From IMG/VR virus record IMGVR_UViG_3300020735_000026, positions 1 to 37,674 of that record: 37,674 bases of DNA; one strand, 5' to 3'. Origin of the DNA: a virus. This document shows positions 20,382 through 30,073 of this stretch, in pieces. Position 1 is the first letter of the stretch. Each line of letters begins with the position of its first letter. The position numbers were made by a program, and so were the translations under genes. A model generated the notes under the pieces. The model did not search any database. It had not been told where the DNA came from and saw nothing but the letters and a program-made list of their open reading frames with translations.

Positions 20382-21602
20382 TTAGAACTTACCTTGCATT
20401 GACTTTCTCAAGGTTTGGACGTTAGGGTTAATGCCTGATTGACCTTGGAAGTTAGCGGTTTCATAGGCGCTAAGCTTTTGTTGGGTTAGGGCTGCCTGTC
20501 CGTTGTTCAGTAGGTATTGCTGTTCGGCACTCTGCTGGTTGTAATTCAAGCCAGTCTGATTGCCGTAGATGTTAGAAATGTTGGTAGCTGCAGGAAGCAC
20601 ATTGGCTACTTTGCCAAAGCCTGTCTGGGCTGTGGCTTGGGTAACGCCAGCTCCATAAAGAGCTTGGCTGTTAGCCACTGTGTTAGCCAGTCCTTGACGA
20701 GCAGCCTCAGCACCGATCTGTGAAGATCCGACTTGCTCTTGAAGCAAGGTGCTTGAGATCGTAGGATCCAATACATGGGCTACCATCTGCTGTGAGCTGA
20801 TGCCGTAGTACTGCTGCAAAGCTGCGGTATAGTACGGGTCAGCGTTAGCTACGCTAGCCTGTGCTAGGTTGATACGAGATTGAACCTCAGAGGTGCTAAG
20901 GTCAGAACCGATAAGGTTACCGATAGCAGCTTGTGTGTAGTACTGAGGTGGAAGTCCAGCATCCTTCATCATACCTGTGATCTGGTTTTCGTAATCGAGA
21001 TAATCAGCAGGAGACAAAACGTTAAGTCCAGCTTTAAGACGCTGAGTGTTTCCTGAGAAACGAGTCATGTACGCTTGGCTGGTCTGAAGATCAAGGCTGA
21101 TAGCATCGGAACTCATGCCACCCATGGCATCGTTCTTAATGATATTTTGCAGGGCAGCTGATGATGAATCAAGCTGACCAGTCACAGGATCTGTTTTGTA
21201 GATACCGTAAGAAGTGAAAAGAGCGTTAACCGTGTCGTAGACACTTTGACGCTGTGTCTGCACACCAGCATCTAAGCCTGAAGAAGTAGTGACGTTAGTC
21301 GTACCGTTTGAGTATGTAATGGTGGTTACATCTTGTCCTTGAGCGTTAACCGATGTGCTACTGCCAACCACTGTCTTGCCACCTGCAGGAGCAGAAGAAC
21401 CGCCACCTGTATTAACAGGAACTACTTGGCTTTTGACTCCACTTGAGCTGGTAATCGTTGTAAAAGGGTTAAGCCCTGCTGCAATGTCAGCTTGAACAAT
21501 GGCTTTAGATGCAGCCGCTTTAGCAGCTGACGCTGCTGCTTTAACTTTGGCTGCTGCTTCTTTAGCAAATGCTGCTTGTAAAGCAGCTGATTGTGTTGCC
21601 AT
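20382..21602 (-). CDS. Putative internal virion/ejection protein, 406 aa
   Basis: This protein is rich in Ala, Gln, Ser and Thr. The N-terminal 35 residues are an Ala/Lys helix (AKEAAAKVKAAASAAKAAAS). The C-terminal half is a series of helical segments with Gln and Tyr (INLAQASVANADPYYTAALQQ; NYNQQSAEQQYLLNNGQAAL). No enzymatic motif is seen. Its start overlaps the stop of the next upstream gene (TGATG), the last of three such couplings. The chain of coupled genes with the 1792-aa protein suggests core or ejection proteins of a podovirus, comparable in position to T7 gp14-16. Confidence 0.55.
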   Translation of the reverse strand: MATQSAALQAAFAKEAAAKVKAAASAAKAAASKAIVQADIAAGLNPFTTITSSSGVKSQVVPVNTGGGSSAPAGGKTVVGSSTSVNAQGQDVTTITYSNGTTNVTTSSGLDAGVQTQRQSVYDTVNALFTSYGIYKTDPVTGQLDSSSAALQNIIKNDAMGGMSSDAISLDLQTSQAYMTRFSGNTQRLKAGLNVLSPADYLDYENQITGMMKDAGLPPQYYTQAAIGNLIGSDLSTSEVQSRINLAQASVANADPYYTAALQQYYGISSQQMVAHVLDPTISSTLLQEQVGSSQIGAEAARQGLANTVANSQALYGAGVTQATAQTGFGKVANVLPAATNISNIYGNQTGLNYNQQSAEQQYLLNNGQAALTQQKLSAYETANFQGQSGINPNVQTLRKSMQGKF

Positions 21603-22642
21603 CAGGTTGCCACTCCAAAGTCTTTAAGAATGCCATGTGCGATACCAGTAACTGTGTCACGGGCATTGTTCGTGTACTGCCAACGAGGATCAGAACGAAG
21701 GTTCTGCTGGAACTGCCACATAGATGTGGGAGTCGCAGTACCGTCTGGTCCGATAGTCGTACCTAAGGCTTTTTGAATTGTTGGATTTTTTGAGAAATCA
21801 ATAGATGCAGGATCTAATTCAAGGATGCTGCCCATTTGCTGAACATAAGGATCAGCGATCTGCTTCATGGTCATGCCTTTGTCGATCAGCCCAGCGAATC
21901 CTGAGTATTGGCTTTTAGCCATATCACGAAGATGTTGCTGATAAGTCTCAATGGTTGCACCAGAGCTAGGATCATTGACCGCATTGGCAGCCGAAGTAAC
22001 ATAATCATCGCCTACATTGACACCCATATCTTGAGCATAGCTACGAAGGCTTTGCTCAGTGGTGATGCCAGCACCAGCAGTAATAGGGATCTTGGAGTTA
22101 ACTGCAGTCTGAGTGATCTTAGACTGGAGCTTGGTCTGGTAATCAGATGATCCATAGACGCTTGCATCAAAGGCTTGGTACATCGAACCAGTGACAAGAT
22201 CATTAAGATTCTTGTCATCAGGAAGGGTATAACCTAGCTTGATAGCCTCTGCTTGAATGGCTTGCTTGCGGATTTCAAAGGCAGCTTGATAGTTAGCAGG
22301 GTTTGTAAACTGGGCTTCAGCGGCTAGAAGTCCTTGACCACCATTGGCTTTGTACCAGTCGCTAGACTTGAACAGGTTGTCAAAGTTGGTCGGATCAGAA
22401 GCCTGAAGGTAGCCCTTGTCAATGGCTGTCTGAAGTACCCAGCCAAGAGATCCTTTAGGAGAATACTTCTTGCCAGTGTTAGGGTCTTTTACATCGTCTT
22501 GATGCCAGAAAGAATAAGCTCCAGAATACTGGTTGGATAAGATATTTTGAGTAGCGTTGATGCCTTGAAGTAAACCGCCTACTACATTTTCTGCAGATGT
22601 TGAAGCAGAAGTGCTTACTGGTTTTTTATTCTTGTCAACCAT
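21602..22642 (-). CDS. Putative internal virion/ejection protein, 346 aa
   Basis: This is a mostly helical protein. It contains NFDNLFKSSDWYKANGGQG and AAFEIRKQAIQAEAIKLGYTLPDD in the first half. Near the end is LRSDPRWQYTNNARD (about 315-329), a pattern common in phage structural-region proteins. TAATG at 22642 and TGATG at 21602 couple it to its neighbours. The role is inferred from context: internal core, tape-like or ejection protein. No catalytic motif is visible. Confidence 0.55.
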   Translation of the reverse strand: MVDKNKKPVSTSASTSAENVVGGLLQGINATQNILSNQYSGAYSFWHQDDVKDPNTGKKYSPKGSLGWVLQTAIDKGYLQASDPTNFDNLFKSSDWYKANGGQGLLAAEAQFTNPANYQAAFEIRKQAIQAEAIKLGYTLPDDKNLNDLVTGSMYQAFDASVYGSSDYQTKLQSKITQTAVNSKIPITAGAGITTEQSLRSYAQDMGVNVGDDYVTSAANAVNDPSSGATIETYQQHLRDMAKSQYSGFAGLIDKGMTMKQIADPYVQQMGSILELDPASIDFSKNPTIQKALGTTIGPDGTATPTSMWQFQQNLRSDPRWQYTNNARDTVTGIAHGILKDFGVAT

Positions 22643-23610
22643 TATACTCCTGCCATATTAGATGTGGCTAGCTTCTGCATCATGTCGAATGCAGTACCAG
22701 CTGCGGTGTAGGCGTTGTATTCACCTGATTGGCGAATCGAATTCTCTACGAATTGGTTCTCGGTAAGGTCATTGCTTGTTGAGTTGTAGGTCTGACCAGA
22801 CTTAACACGGGATACTGTTCCGCTAGTTGGGTTAGTAGCCGGGGTATAGCTGGTAGAACCCGTCTCATTCATGGTTGGGTTAGCAGCGGCATACTTGAGG
22901 TATGCGTTGCCATAAGCAGCCAGTTCTTGATCACTAGCCTTGCGTCCCATGAACTGAAGGAATAGATCGTTAACCACGTTATTGCTAGCCACGACGTTAG
23001 GTTGGTCACGGCTGATACGGCTGTAAGTGCTGTTAGCGAAGTAAGGGCTAGAAGCAATGGAATCTTGCTGTCCCATAAATGCTCTAATGTCTACAGGAGC
23101 ACCTTGGCTAAGACCAGATGTAGGGTTGCTAGCCTGTTGCATAGCACCTTGAAGGGCTGTTGCATCGGCTGTAGTGAACTTAGAACCTAGCTTGAGTTGG
23201 TAGTTCTTAATGCCAGCAGCATCGTAGTAACCGCCAGCTGCTGCGTTCGTACGCAGAGTATCAGCCATGTTCTGGTTAGCTGACAAGAATAAAGAAGCCA
23301 TGTAGGTAAGACCGTCAACTGTAGATGGCAAAGGCTTACCATCTGATCCAACCATTGTCTTGCCGTTAGGCATCTTGGTTGGGTATTGAGCTGTCTTCCA
23401 AGCATTGGTAGCTGAAGTCGTTGTACCTGTGGTGATAACACCACCAGTATCTGCAGCAAGACCTGCAGGAGCAGTGCCTGTTGTAGTTGTCTGGGTGTTT
23501 CCTGTGGTAGTGGTTTGGCTACTGCCACCCATAGTACCGGGACCAATACCTAACGCTCCAGCAGCTTTGGTATCTGTAGTAGCTGAACTACGAGCAAATG
23601 TTTTAGCCAT
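22642..23610 (-). CDS. Putative internal virion/ejection protein, 322 aa
   Basis: The first ~70 residues are low-complexity Thr/Gly/Ala (SQTTTTGNTQTTTTGTAPAG). The core is helical, with LFLQFMGRKASDQEL at about 216-230, a recurring motif of the type GR-x-x-x-x-x-E in phage structural proteins. It ends in NTYAAG-like helical sequence and MMQKLATSNMAGV. It is coupled to the 1792-aa gene by TAATG at 23610. I infer an internal virion role by context. Confidence 0.55.
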   Translation of the reverse strand: MAKTFARSSATTDTKAAGALGIGPGTMGGSSQTTTTGNTQTTTTGTAPAGLAADTGGVITTGTTTSATNAWKTAQYPTKMPNGKTMVGSDGKPLPSTVDGLTYMASLFLSANQNMADTLRTNAAAGGYYDAAGIKNYQLKLGSKFTTADATALQGAMQQASNPTSGLSQGAPVDIRAFMGQQDSIASSPYFANSTYSRISRDQPNVVASNNVVNDLFLQFMGRKASDQELAAYGNAYLKYAAANPTMNETGSTSYTPATNPTSGTVSRVKSGQTYNSTSNDLTENQFVENSIRQSGEYNAYTAAGTAFDMMQKLATSNMAGV

Positions 23611-26600
23611 TACTTCACTTCCTCAATAGGTCCAAAAGTAGATTGATAGAACTTCTTGTAGAAGCCCAAGAAACGCGGATCGGCTTTAGATGTAGGCGTT
23701 CCCATGGCAATCGCCACTGCCTTATCACGCATCTTCTGAGTATCAGCAGCCACTGTGTTGATGTCCTTGGTTGTATTGATCTTATTTAGGACTACGGTTG
23801 CTTGATCAAAGAATGATTGATAGTTGGCATAGTTCCAGTCGTTAGACTGATCCAAGCGGTTCATTGTCTTGGTAAGAGCATCATTCTTTAGTTCATAAGC
23901 AGCTGTGCTTCCGCCAGCTTCATAAGCTGGATAAAGCAAACCAGCGTACTTCTCAATACTTGAAGCATTGATTTTAAGGTTTTCGATTGTACGTGGAATG
24001 TAGGTTCCAGCTGGAAGTGCTTGAGCCCATGTCAACTTACGGCTAATAGCCGGAGCCAAGTAAGACTTAGCCAAGGTGACAAAGTCAAGACCTTGCTGAA
24101 CTTGTCCTAGATCGCTAGTCGTGTTTGAGTAGTTAATAGCACGACGAGGAGGATTCTTGAAGATGTCAGAGTTAACAAAGTTGGCGAAATGCTGTGCTTC
24201 GTTAAGGATCTTAAGCCATCCGGCTTGTGCCGTTTCTGGCAAAGTTCCCTGACCCCATACGTTCTGACCAGTCTCTGGGTTGTAACCCACAAGCAAAGCG
24301 TTCAACTCTGACCATGCTGGAATCAAGCCCTTAAGGAGCTTGGTAGCCTGTGAAGCGTTATCAGAGGTAATAGCCTGCGGCGCGAACATGTTCAAGATGG
24401 TGTTGATGTACTGAGAGTTAATACCACCAAACTGTCCTAGACCAATTCCATGGTCAAGGGCGTTCAGTTGCTTAAGCTCTGTAATCAAAGCAAAGTTCTT
24501 ATCTAGCCAGTTACCGATAGCGTTGTTCTTATTGAAGGCAAATTCATGCCCATCAATCTTGACGCCATGCTGATATACCTGTAAAGCCTGATTAAGGATT
24601 GCTGCTTTACCTGTGTTATCTAGGATGTAACCACCGATGTTGCGGTAGAGAGTCTTGTTAAATGAGAATGGATAAAAGACTGTAGCGATGCTCTTCTCAA
24701 AGGCGGTACGATCTCCGTAGCCGTTGATTTTCTCAAGCTTGCCAGCAATCTCTTCGTCGCTAAGACCCATCTCTTTGAGATGTTGGGCTTGCCACATCAT
24801 GCTGTGCAAAGGATTGTAGAAGTTGAAAATGTCGCTTTTAGCCAATGTGCCGTCAAGCTCACTAGCGCCAGACATCTTGCTACCAAATTCCTCTGGGATC
24901 AAGCGCTTGGTAAGATCAAATGCATCCTGCAAGCGACCTGTACGCATCAAAGATAGGTAAGGGTTAGCAGTCGCAGGGATGCCTTCTAAGGCAGCCTTAA
25001 GGTTAGTCTTAACCATACGACGAATACCAAATAGTGGATTCAGATCAAAGCGGAACTTATCGCGTAGAGCGATCATGTTCTGTCCTAGACCAGCTGTGGC
25101 ATCAAAAAGACCCCAACGAGCTGAAGATTCTCCAGCAGGTAGCGCTGTCTTACCCATGAATGACATAGCACCCTTGGCAATACCAGCGGTAGAAGCACGA
25201 AGTACATCTTCAACTTTACCTAAGCCTACGTAAGTAGCCTTCATCTTTGCATCAGATGCAAGGATATGGGTGATAACCGCGTTAGCTGTAGCACGATCCA
25301 TCAAAGGAATTTCGTATCCAAGCTTGCTATCTGGGTTGATAGGCTGCATGAGGATCTTACGCATGCTCGCAGTGCTGAGATTGTTGACAGTAGTCTCAGC
25401 GCTTTTAGCAAGCTGAGCCTTAGTGCGCTGTTCTGCACGAGCTGTCTCAATCGCAGTTTCATCGCCAGAAGCGAGAAGCTCTGCATTGGCAGGATCTTCA
25501 TTAAATATCTTGTCGGTCATAGGTGTAGCGCGGTTGTAAACAACGCTGAGTGCACGCTTAGGAATGGTCATCGCATCTTGGAAGATGTGACCTACTTTAC
25601 CTAGCTTTGCACCTTCTTTAGCCGCACCTTGTGAGAGCAGGTTCAGTACATCGCGTCCGTTCATATTGAACGGTAGCTTTGTTCCTGTCTTCAAAAGCCA
25701 TTCATCGATAGCCGCTGCGCGTTGAGCACGGCGTACTTCAAAGACGTTAGTGTCCTTGATAGCATCCATGCCTAGGCCTAAGCCACGGGCTGCATTACGG
25801 ATAGCGTTGTTGTTGTCTTCGACAACGTGTGGAGGAATGATCGACTTCTCATAGGCATGACCGATGCCGGTACCTAGAGCTGGACGCCATCCATGAGCTT
25901 TAACAGCCTCCCAAGCATCATGTGCTTCCTGAGGAGCGTTATCAAGAAGAGATGCCTCTGAAGCCTGTGTTTGTGAACGCTTCCAAAGTGCGTACATCAT
26001 CTGGATTGGATCTTCTAGAAGAGATACTGTCTTAGGAGACATACCTAGCTTCTCGGCAAGAGCCTGACCTTGTTTCCAGATTTCATGTTCTTTACCACCG
26101 ATAGGCATAGGTTGCAGAGCATGAGGAGCCACTTCTGGGGCTACGTTATTTCTAGCTTCCATCTCAATAGTTGAGAACATGTTAGCTACTTCTTGGTCGT
26201 GACCAAGCTTTGAGTATTTGCTAGCCATCTTGCGTACAGCGTTCTGGATGTCTTGTTGAGTCTGGTATTCCGGACCAACAAATCCAAGCTGTCCACGTCC
26301 CACAACGTTATTGTGGAAGATAGTGCTAGGCATAAAGCTATCTTTGGCAAGTGCTGGATCTACGCGTACCTTGACAGCAGTGGCTGCTTCAGGCTTAATA
26401 ACATGAAGGGTCTTGCCATCCTTGTTCATGTACTTGAAACCAGAGGATTCAGTCTTGCTCATCGCATCGCGTGTTACTGCAGCGATACGCTGATCTACTT
26501 GTTGTTTGTTAAGCTTGCCAGCAGCTGTAAGCGCTGTGCGGTAAGCATCAAGAACTTCTTGTCCTGTATAGTTAAAGTCATCTTTGAGAGCCTTACGAAG

Positions 26601-28988
26601 TTGCTCATAACCTTTGGCAACCTTGCCCGGGATAGCGCCCTTTTCAAGGTAGCGAAGAGTATTGGGAGTATCTCCCGGCTCCATAACACCTAGCTCATCA
26701 AGAGCCTTGTTAATGTCACCTGAACGACCCATGTTGCTGCCGATAACTTCTTTGATCGCATCAGCAATGGCATTGCTTTCGCCACGCTTGTTAAGATCTA
26801 AGATCTTGGCTGGTGCTCCCGAAGGAGACACATGGGTAAGGTTGTAGGTATTCTTCTTAGAACGGCCTACCCAATTGGTATCATCTGTAGCCTTGATACC
26901 AGAACCGTAAGGTCCATTCTCGCTAAGCATCCATGTCTCAGGAGCGTGGTCATCTACCTTGTCATTGAGGTGATAGAGAGCCTTGGTATTAGCAGTGTTA
27001 TCAAAAGTAGGGTTCTTGTTCATGTCAGCGGCTAAGCGCTCGCTGCGTAGGTCTTCAGCCTTGGTTACAGCGCTGGATCCAAAGACAAACTTCTTGTTCT
27101 CTTCTTTGAGGAGAGTCTCAAGATCTGGACGCAAAGCGGCAATCTTCTGACGAGCTGCGATCCACTTCTCTTTACCGGCTTTGCCAGTCTTGAATTCAGG
27201 TAGAACTTCGCCAGTAGCCTTTTTGTCAAGGTAGTCGAAGTTTTCCTTCATAAAGTGGGTGATCATGTCATTGGATTGACCAATAAATGAGTTGCGAGCA
27301 AAGTTGGCAATGTGAGGTTCTGAGTATGCATCTTCTGCGTACTTCTGACCAGCCTTAAAATAGTCATCTGTGCCTGCTTCAAACTTGCCATCTTTGACAT
27401 CTTGAGCAAGTCGAGTCTCAGCGTAATGATAAGCAGCGCCTTTATTGAGGTACTCGTTGTAGATGTTGGTAGCTTCGGTCTGACCAAAGGCTTCAGTCAT
27501 GTCTTTGACAGACAATCCTGTGGCTTGCTTGAAAGCATCGCCTACGCCTGCGGTAGCAAGGCTATCCTTGAGAGGAGTAAGAGCTCCTTCAATAAAGTTA
27601 CCTGCGTGAACAGAGCCAGCATTGCCCATGAAATGTCCACCAGCAGACATGCTGATTGCATTCAAGGCTTGTCCAAGCATGCCTGAGTAAGGTGCTTGGT
27701 GTGCTAGATCATAAGTAGCGGGTGTTCCACCGCTAAGCTTGTCTTCAGCTTCGCTGATAGCAAGGCTTTTGATGCCTGTGCTGAATCCTTGAGATGCCAA
27801 TGCGTTGGTAACTTGGCGAGCAGGGATACGGCTAAGAGAAGCAATAGTGTTTTTAAGCACTGCATACTTGCTACCTTCGGTAGGCAATTTAGCAATCAAA
27901 GGTAATAGGTTGCGAGCACCGGGAACTCCGTTAAGGAGGTTCAATACACCGGAACCTTCAGCGCCTTTAGGAGCATCTGGAGCAGCATTGTAAAGCCACT
28001 TAACAAAACCAAAGCGTGGAGTAGCAGCAAACTCTTCAGGCAAGCTACGAGTAATCATAGATTGAGGCTCAGTAGCAGTCTTCTTGACAAGGGCTGCAAC
28101 TTTTTGAGCAACGTTAGCGTCCTCAGGGACACTTCCCTTAATCATTCCGCCAGCTACGTTCTTGACAACGCCAGAAACGCCAAGTGCACCGTCAATGACG
28201 GATGCAAACTGGAACATGTTTCCGATGTCAGCGATAGAACGACGTGTCATTCCTTGCTGCATAACTTGTTCTGTGGTGGTATTGCCACCAAGATCGTTTT
28301 CGATACGGGCTACGTTGGCTGCTTGGTTCTCGTCAGGAGAACTTCCGTGGCCTACGCCGAAATCGTTCATAATAGAACCAGCTTGGTCAGCCATAATCTG
28401 GCGTCCAGCACGTCCTAGGTTTTCTACCCAACCGACTATCTGAGGCGCTACCTTAGCTAGGCTAGCTTCTCCGAGAAGTGGGGAGATGATCTTCATGGCA
28501 GATACGTTGCCAAAGCCGGGAACGTTGAATTGATCGTTCGCTAAACGGCGTAGTTCATTTGTCCATGATGAAGTCCAGTTACCCTTAACCAAAGGTTGTC
28601 CTGTATTAGGGTCAATACCGTAACCTTTAAGCTGCATGCTAGCCTGAACATCGTTGATGTTCGAGGTAACTACAGGTGGGTGTGAATACTGGTTATGAGC
28701 CCATGATAGAGCCTTCTGAATAGGCGTCTCAACTGCATGAAGCAAAGGATCTGAAAGGAATGTAGAGCCTTCTAAAGGCTTTGTCATCATTGCTAGCTTC
28801 ATTGTGTCAGCGTTGGTAGCCATGTTCTGAGTGCTACCACCAGCAGGGCTGGCTACGTGAGCAGCAAGAATTGGGTCCATCCACTGTGTGTGACCTAGAG
28901 CAGCAAGAGTATTGATACGATCGCCAACAAGATCCGCTGAAGGATTACCTGATGGTGATACCGGAGGCAATGGAGTTACATCAGACAT
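23610..28988 (-). CDS. Giant putative internal virion protein, 1792 aa, with ART-like segment
   Basis: This is the largest gene of the window. The chain is helix-rich and Ala/Lys-rich, without signal peptide or clear transmembrane helices. Residues about 669-875 contain an ADP-ribosyltransferase-like pattern: ALYHLNDK, then GPYGSGIKATDD, then KILDLN, then GFKYMNKDGKTLHVIKP. This order is found in ART-type domains of large polyvalent phage proteins. The rest looks like a long core protein (for example GLFDATAGLGQNM at about 1270 and FSFNKTLYRNIGG later). It is encoded between the Pro/Gln-rich protein and three coupled companions. It may be ejected into the host at infection, carrying its enzymatic domain, or act as an internal core or tape. 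Confidence 0.6.
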   Translation of the reverse strand: MSDVTPLPPVSPSGNPSADLVGDRINTLAALGHTQWMDPILAAHVASPAGGSTQNMATNADTMKLAMMTKPLEGSTFLSDPLLHAVETPIQKALSWAHNQYSHPPVVTSNINDVQASMQLKGYGIDPNTGQPLVKGNWTSSWTNELRRLANDQFNVPGFGNVSAMKIISPLLGEASLAKVAPQIVGWVENLGRAGRQIMADQAGSIMNDFGVGHGSSPDENQAANVARIENDLGGNTTTEQVMQQGMTRRSIADIGNMFQFASVIDGALGVSGVVKNVAGGMIKGSVPEDANVAQKVAALVKKTATEPQSMITRSLPEEFAATPRFGFVKWLYNAAPDAPKGAEGSGVLNLLNGVPGARNLLPLIAKLPTEGSKYAVLKNTIASLSRIPARQVTNALASQGFSTGIKSLAISEAEDKLSGGTPATYDLAHQAPYSGMLGQALNAISMSAGGHFMGNAGSVHAGNFIEGALTPLKDSLATAGVGDAFKQATGLSVKDMTEAFGQTEATNIYNEYLNKGAAYHYAETRLAQDVKDGKFEAGTDDYFKAGQKYAEDAYSEPHIANFARNSFIGQSNDMITHFMKENFDYLDKKATGEVLPEFKTGKAGKEKWIAARQKIAALRPDLETLLKEENKKFVFGSSAVTKAEDLRSERLAADMNKNPTFDNTANTKALYHLNDKVDDHAPETWMLSENGPYGSGIKATDDTNWVGRSKKNTYNLTHVSPSGAPAKILDLNKRGESNAIADAIKEVIGSNMGRSGDINKALDELGVMEPGDTPNTLRYLEKGAIPGKVAKGYEQLRKALKDDFNYTGQEVLDAYRTALTAAGKLNKQQVDQRIAAVTRDAMSKTESSGFKYMNKDGKTLHVIKPEAATAVKVRVDPALAKDSFMPSTIFHNNVVGRGQLGFVGPEYQTQQDIQNAVRKMASKYSKLGHDQEVANMFSTIEMEARNNVAPEVAPHALQPMPIGGKEHEIWKQGQALAEKLGMSPKTVSLLEDPIQMMYALWKRSQTQASEASLLDNAPQEAHDAWEAVKAHGWRPALGTGIGHAYEKSIIPPHVVEDNNNAIRNAARGLGLGMDAIKDTNVFEVRRAQRAAAIDEWLLKTGTKLPFNMNGRDVLNLLSQGAAKEGAKLGKVGHIFQDAMTIPKRALSVVYNRATPMTDKIFNEDPANAELLASGDETAIETARAEQRTKAQLAKSAETTVNNLSTASMRKILMQPINPDSKLGYEIPLMDRATANAVITHILASDAKMKATYVGLGKVEDVLRASTAGIAKGAMSFMGKTALPAGESSARWGLFDATAGLGQNMIALRDKFRFDLNPLFGIRRMVKTNLKAALEGIPATANPYLSLMRTGRLQDAFDLTKRLIPEEFGSKMSGASELDGTLAKSDIFNFYNPLHSMMWQAQHLKEMGLSDEEIAGKLEKINGYGDRTAFEKSIATVFYPFSFNKTLYRNIGGYILDNTGKAAILNQALQVYQHGVKIDGHEFAFNKNNAIGNWLDKNFALITELKQLNALDHGIGLGQFGGINSQYINTILNMFAPQAITSDNASQATKLLKGLIPAWSELNALLVGYNPETGQNVWGQGTLPETAQAGWLKILNEAQHFANFVNSDIFKNPPRRAINYSNTTSDLGQVQQGLDFVTLAKSYLAPAISRKLTWAQALPAGTYIPRTIENLKINASSIEKYAGLLYPAYEAGGSTAAYELKNDALTKTMNRLDQSNDWNYANYQSFFDQATVVLNKINTTKDINTVAADTQKMRDKAVAIAMGTPTSKADPRFLGFYKKFYQSTFGPIEEVK

Positions 28989-28991
28989 GTG

Positions 28992-29528
28992 TTACCCCTG
29001 TTGTGTCGGTGGTGTTGGCGCTACGTTGCCCGGGATTCCTTGAGAAGCTGATGGTGCTACAGCACTAGCATTGCTCAAGTGAGCCTGCAAAGCGTTGCGG
29101 ATTGACTTGACTTGGTTTGAAGCATTATTACCAAGTTGGTCAAGAAGATTAAGTGTCTGAATTAAGCCAGCGTTCTGTGCTTGATTCTGTTGCGAGACAT
29201 AAGGCTGTCCATTAAGACCAGCGTTTACAGGCTCGTTAGGGCGTTGTGTAGGCGCAGATAGCGGAACAGCCTGCGGACCGCTTGTAGGCAATCCTCCGCC
29301 CGCTGAAGGCATAGCTGGGACAGGTGTTGGATTACCTGCTAGTGGTGCTGCTTGCTGTGTAGCAAAGGTTGAACGTCCCTGACCTTGTGGTAAACCGGGC
29401 ATATAACGAGGAGCTTGAGTTGTCATTTGACGGATCACTGGAGAGTTGCCCTTATTACCGTTTCCACCTGAAGCTGAGACGCCAAAGTTGTTCTGAGGAG
29501 CAGTTGGACGGTATCCACCTCTAGCCAT
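28992..29528 (-). CDS. Pro/Gln-rich structural-region protein, 178 aa
   Basis: The first 110 residues are low-complexity Pro, Gln, Gly and Ala (PRYMPGLPQGQGRSTF; QAVPLSAPTQRPNEP). A helical segment follows (QTLNLLDQLGNNASNQVKSIRNAL), then a Ser/Ala/Pro tail. It is disordered for most of its length. GGAGGAAC precedes ATG 29528. It lies between the Ntn hydrolase and the giant gene. A linker or scaffold-like role is possible, but no family is recognised. Confidence 0.6.
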   Translation of the reverse strand: MARGGYRPTAPQNNFGVSASGGNGNKGNSPVIRQMTTQAPRYMPGLPQGQGRSTFATQQAAPLAGNPTPVPAMPSAGGGLPTSGPQAVPLSAPTQRPNEPVNAGLNGQPYVSQQNQAQNAGLIQTLNLLDQLGNNASNQVKSIRNALQAHLSNASAVAPSASQGIPGNVAPTPPTQQG

Positions 29529-29536
29529 TGTTCCTC

Positions 29537-30073
29537 CTACTTGTAATGAGTCTCTGTAATGTAAGGTCCTGCTGTAAATGCTGTAAGTTGTGAAGCAATA
29601 TCCATGGCTTCTTCTGGTTCAGCACCCGCTGCTAAAGCGCCAAGAGCGTAAGATCCGCCAGATCCAATGCTATAAATGCCATTGAGTTGACGAGTCATAC
29701 CTAAACTGTCATCAAGTTCAAAGAGATGACCAGCAACGGATACGATAAATCCAAATCGGTTATCGCCAGCGTCTGCTTCGTTAAAGTTGTAACCATTTTC
29801 AACCAAACACTTACGCATTGAAGGTACTACTTTGACTACCATGAAGTGCCAAAGGTCTTCTTTGTCTTTTGCAAGCACTCGTGGTGGTTCCCAGATGTGT
29901 TGAATGACATCGCATGGGAGGATTTCACCAGCGCCAGCAACGATAAATGCTCCACGCTTGCTGATCTTTACCATATCGGGATGGTGCCAAACTTTACCGC
30001 CGTCATCTGTGACGCGGTTGTCTGCCATAATGACTGAACGATCGTGGTATTCAATGCCGATAATCGTTGTCAT
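29537..30073 (-). CDS. Proteasome beta/HslV-like Ntn-hydrolase, candidate prohead protease
   Basis: This 178-aa protein begins MTTIIGIEYHDRSVIMADNR, very like mature proteasome beta and HslV subunits. After Met removal Thr2 would be the N-terminal nucleophile. Asp18 falls at the position of Asp17 in proteasome numbering, and a Lys in VKISKRGAF (Lys36) may serve as Lys33. GSGGSYALGALAAGAEPEEA (137-156) matches the Ser/Gly loop and following helix. It has no propeptide. It lies between portal and the internal virion genes, where capsid proteases normally sit, and no serine-type prohead protease is visible. Proteolytic cutting of scaffold and head proteins is a reasonable hypothesis. Confidence 0.75.
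   Translation of the reverse strand: MTTIIGIEYHDRSVIMADNRVTDDGGKVWHHPDMVKISKRGAFIVAGAGEILPCDVIQHIWEPPRVLAKDKEDLWHFMVVKVVPSMRKCLVENGYNFNEADAGDNRFGFIVSVAGHLFELDDSLGMTRQLNGIYSIGSGGSYALGALAAGAEPEEAMDIASQLTAFTAGPYITETHYK

Noticed and set aside
26253-26693. A 146-aa frame on the + strand inside the giant virion gene
   Set aside because: Antisense shadow; no start signal, and Cys/Ser-rich composition typical of reverse reading.
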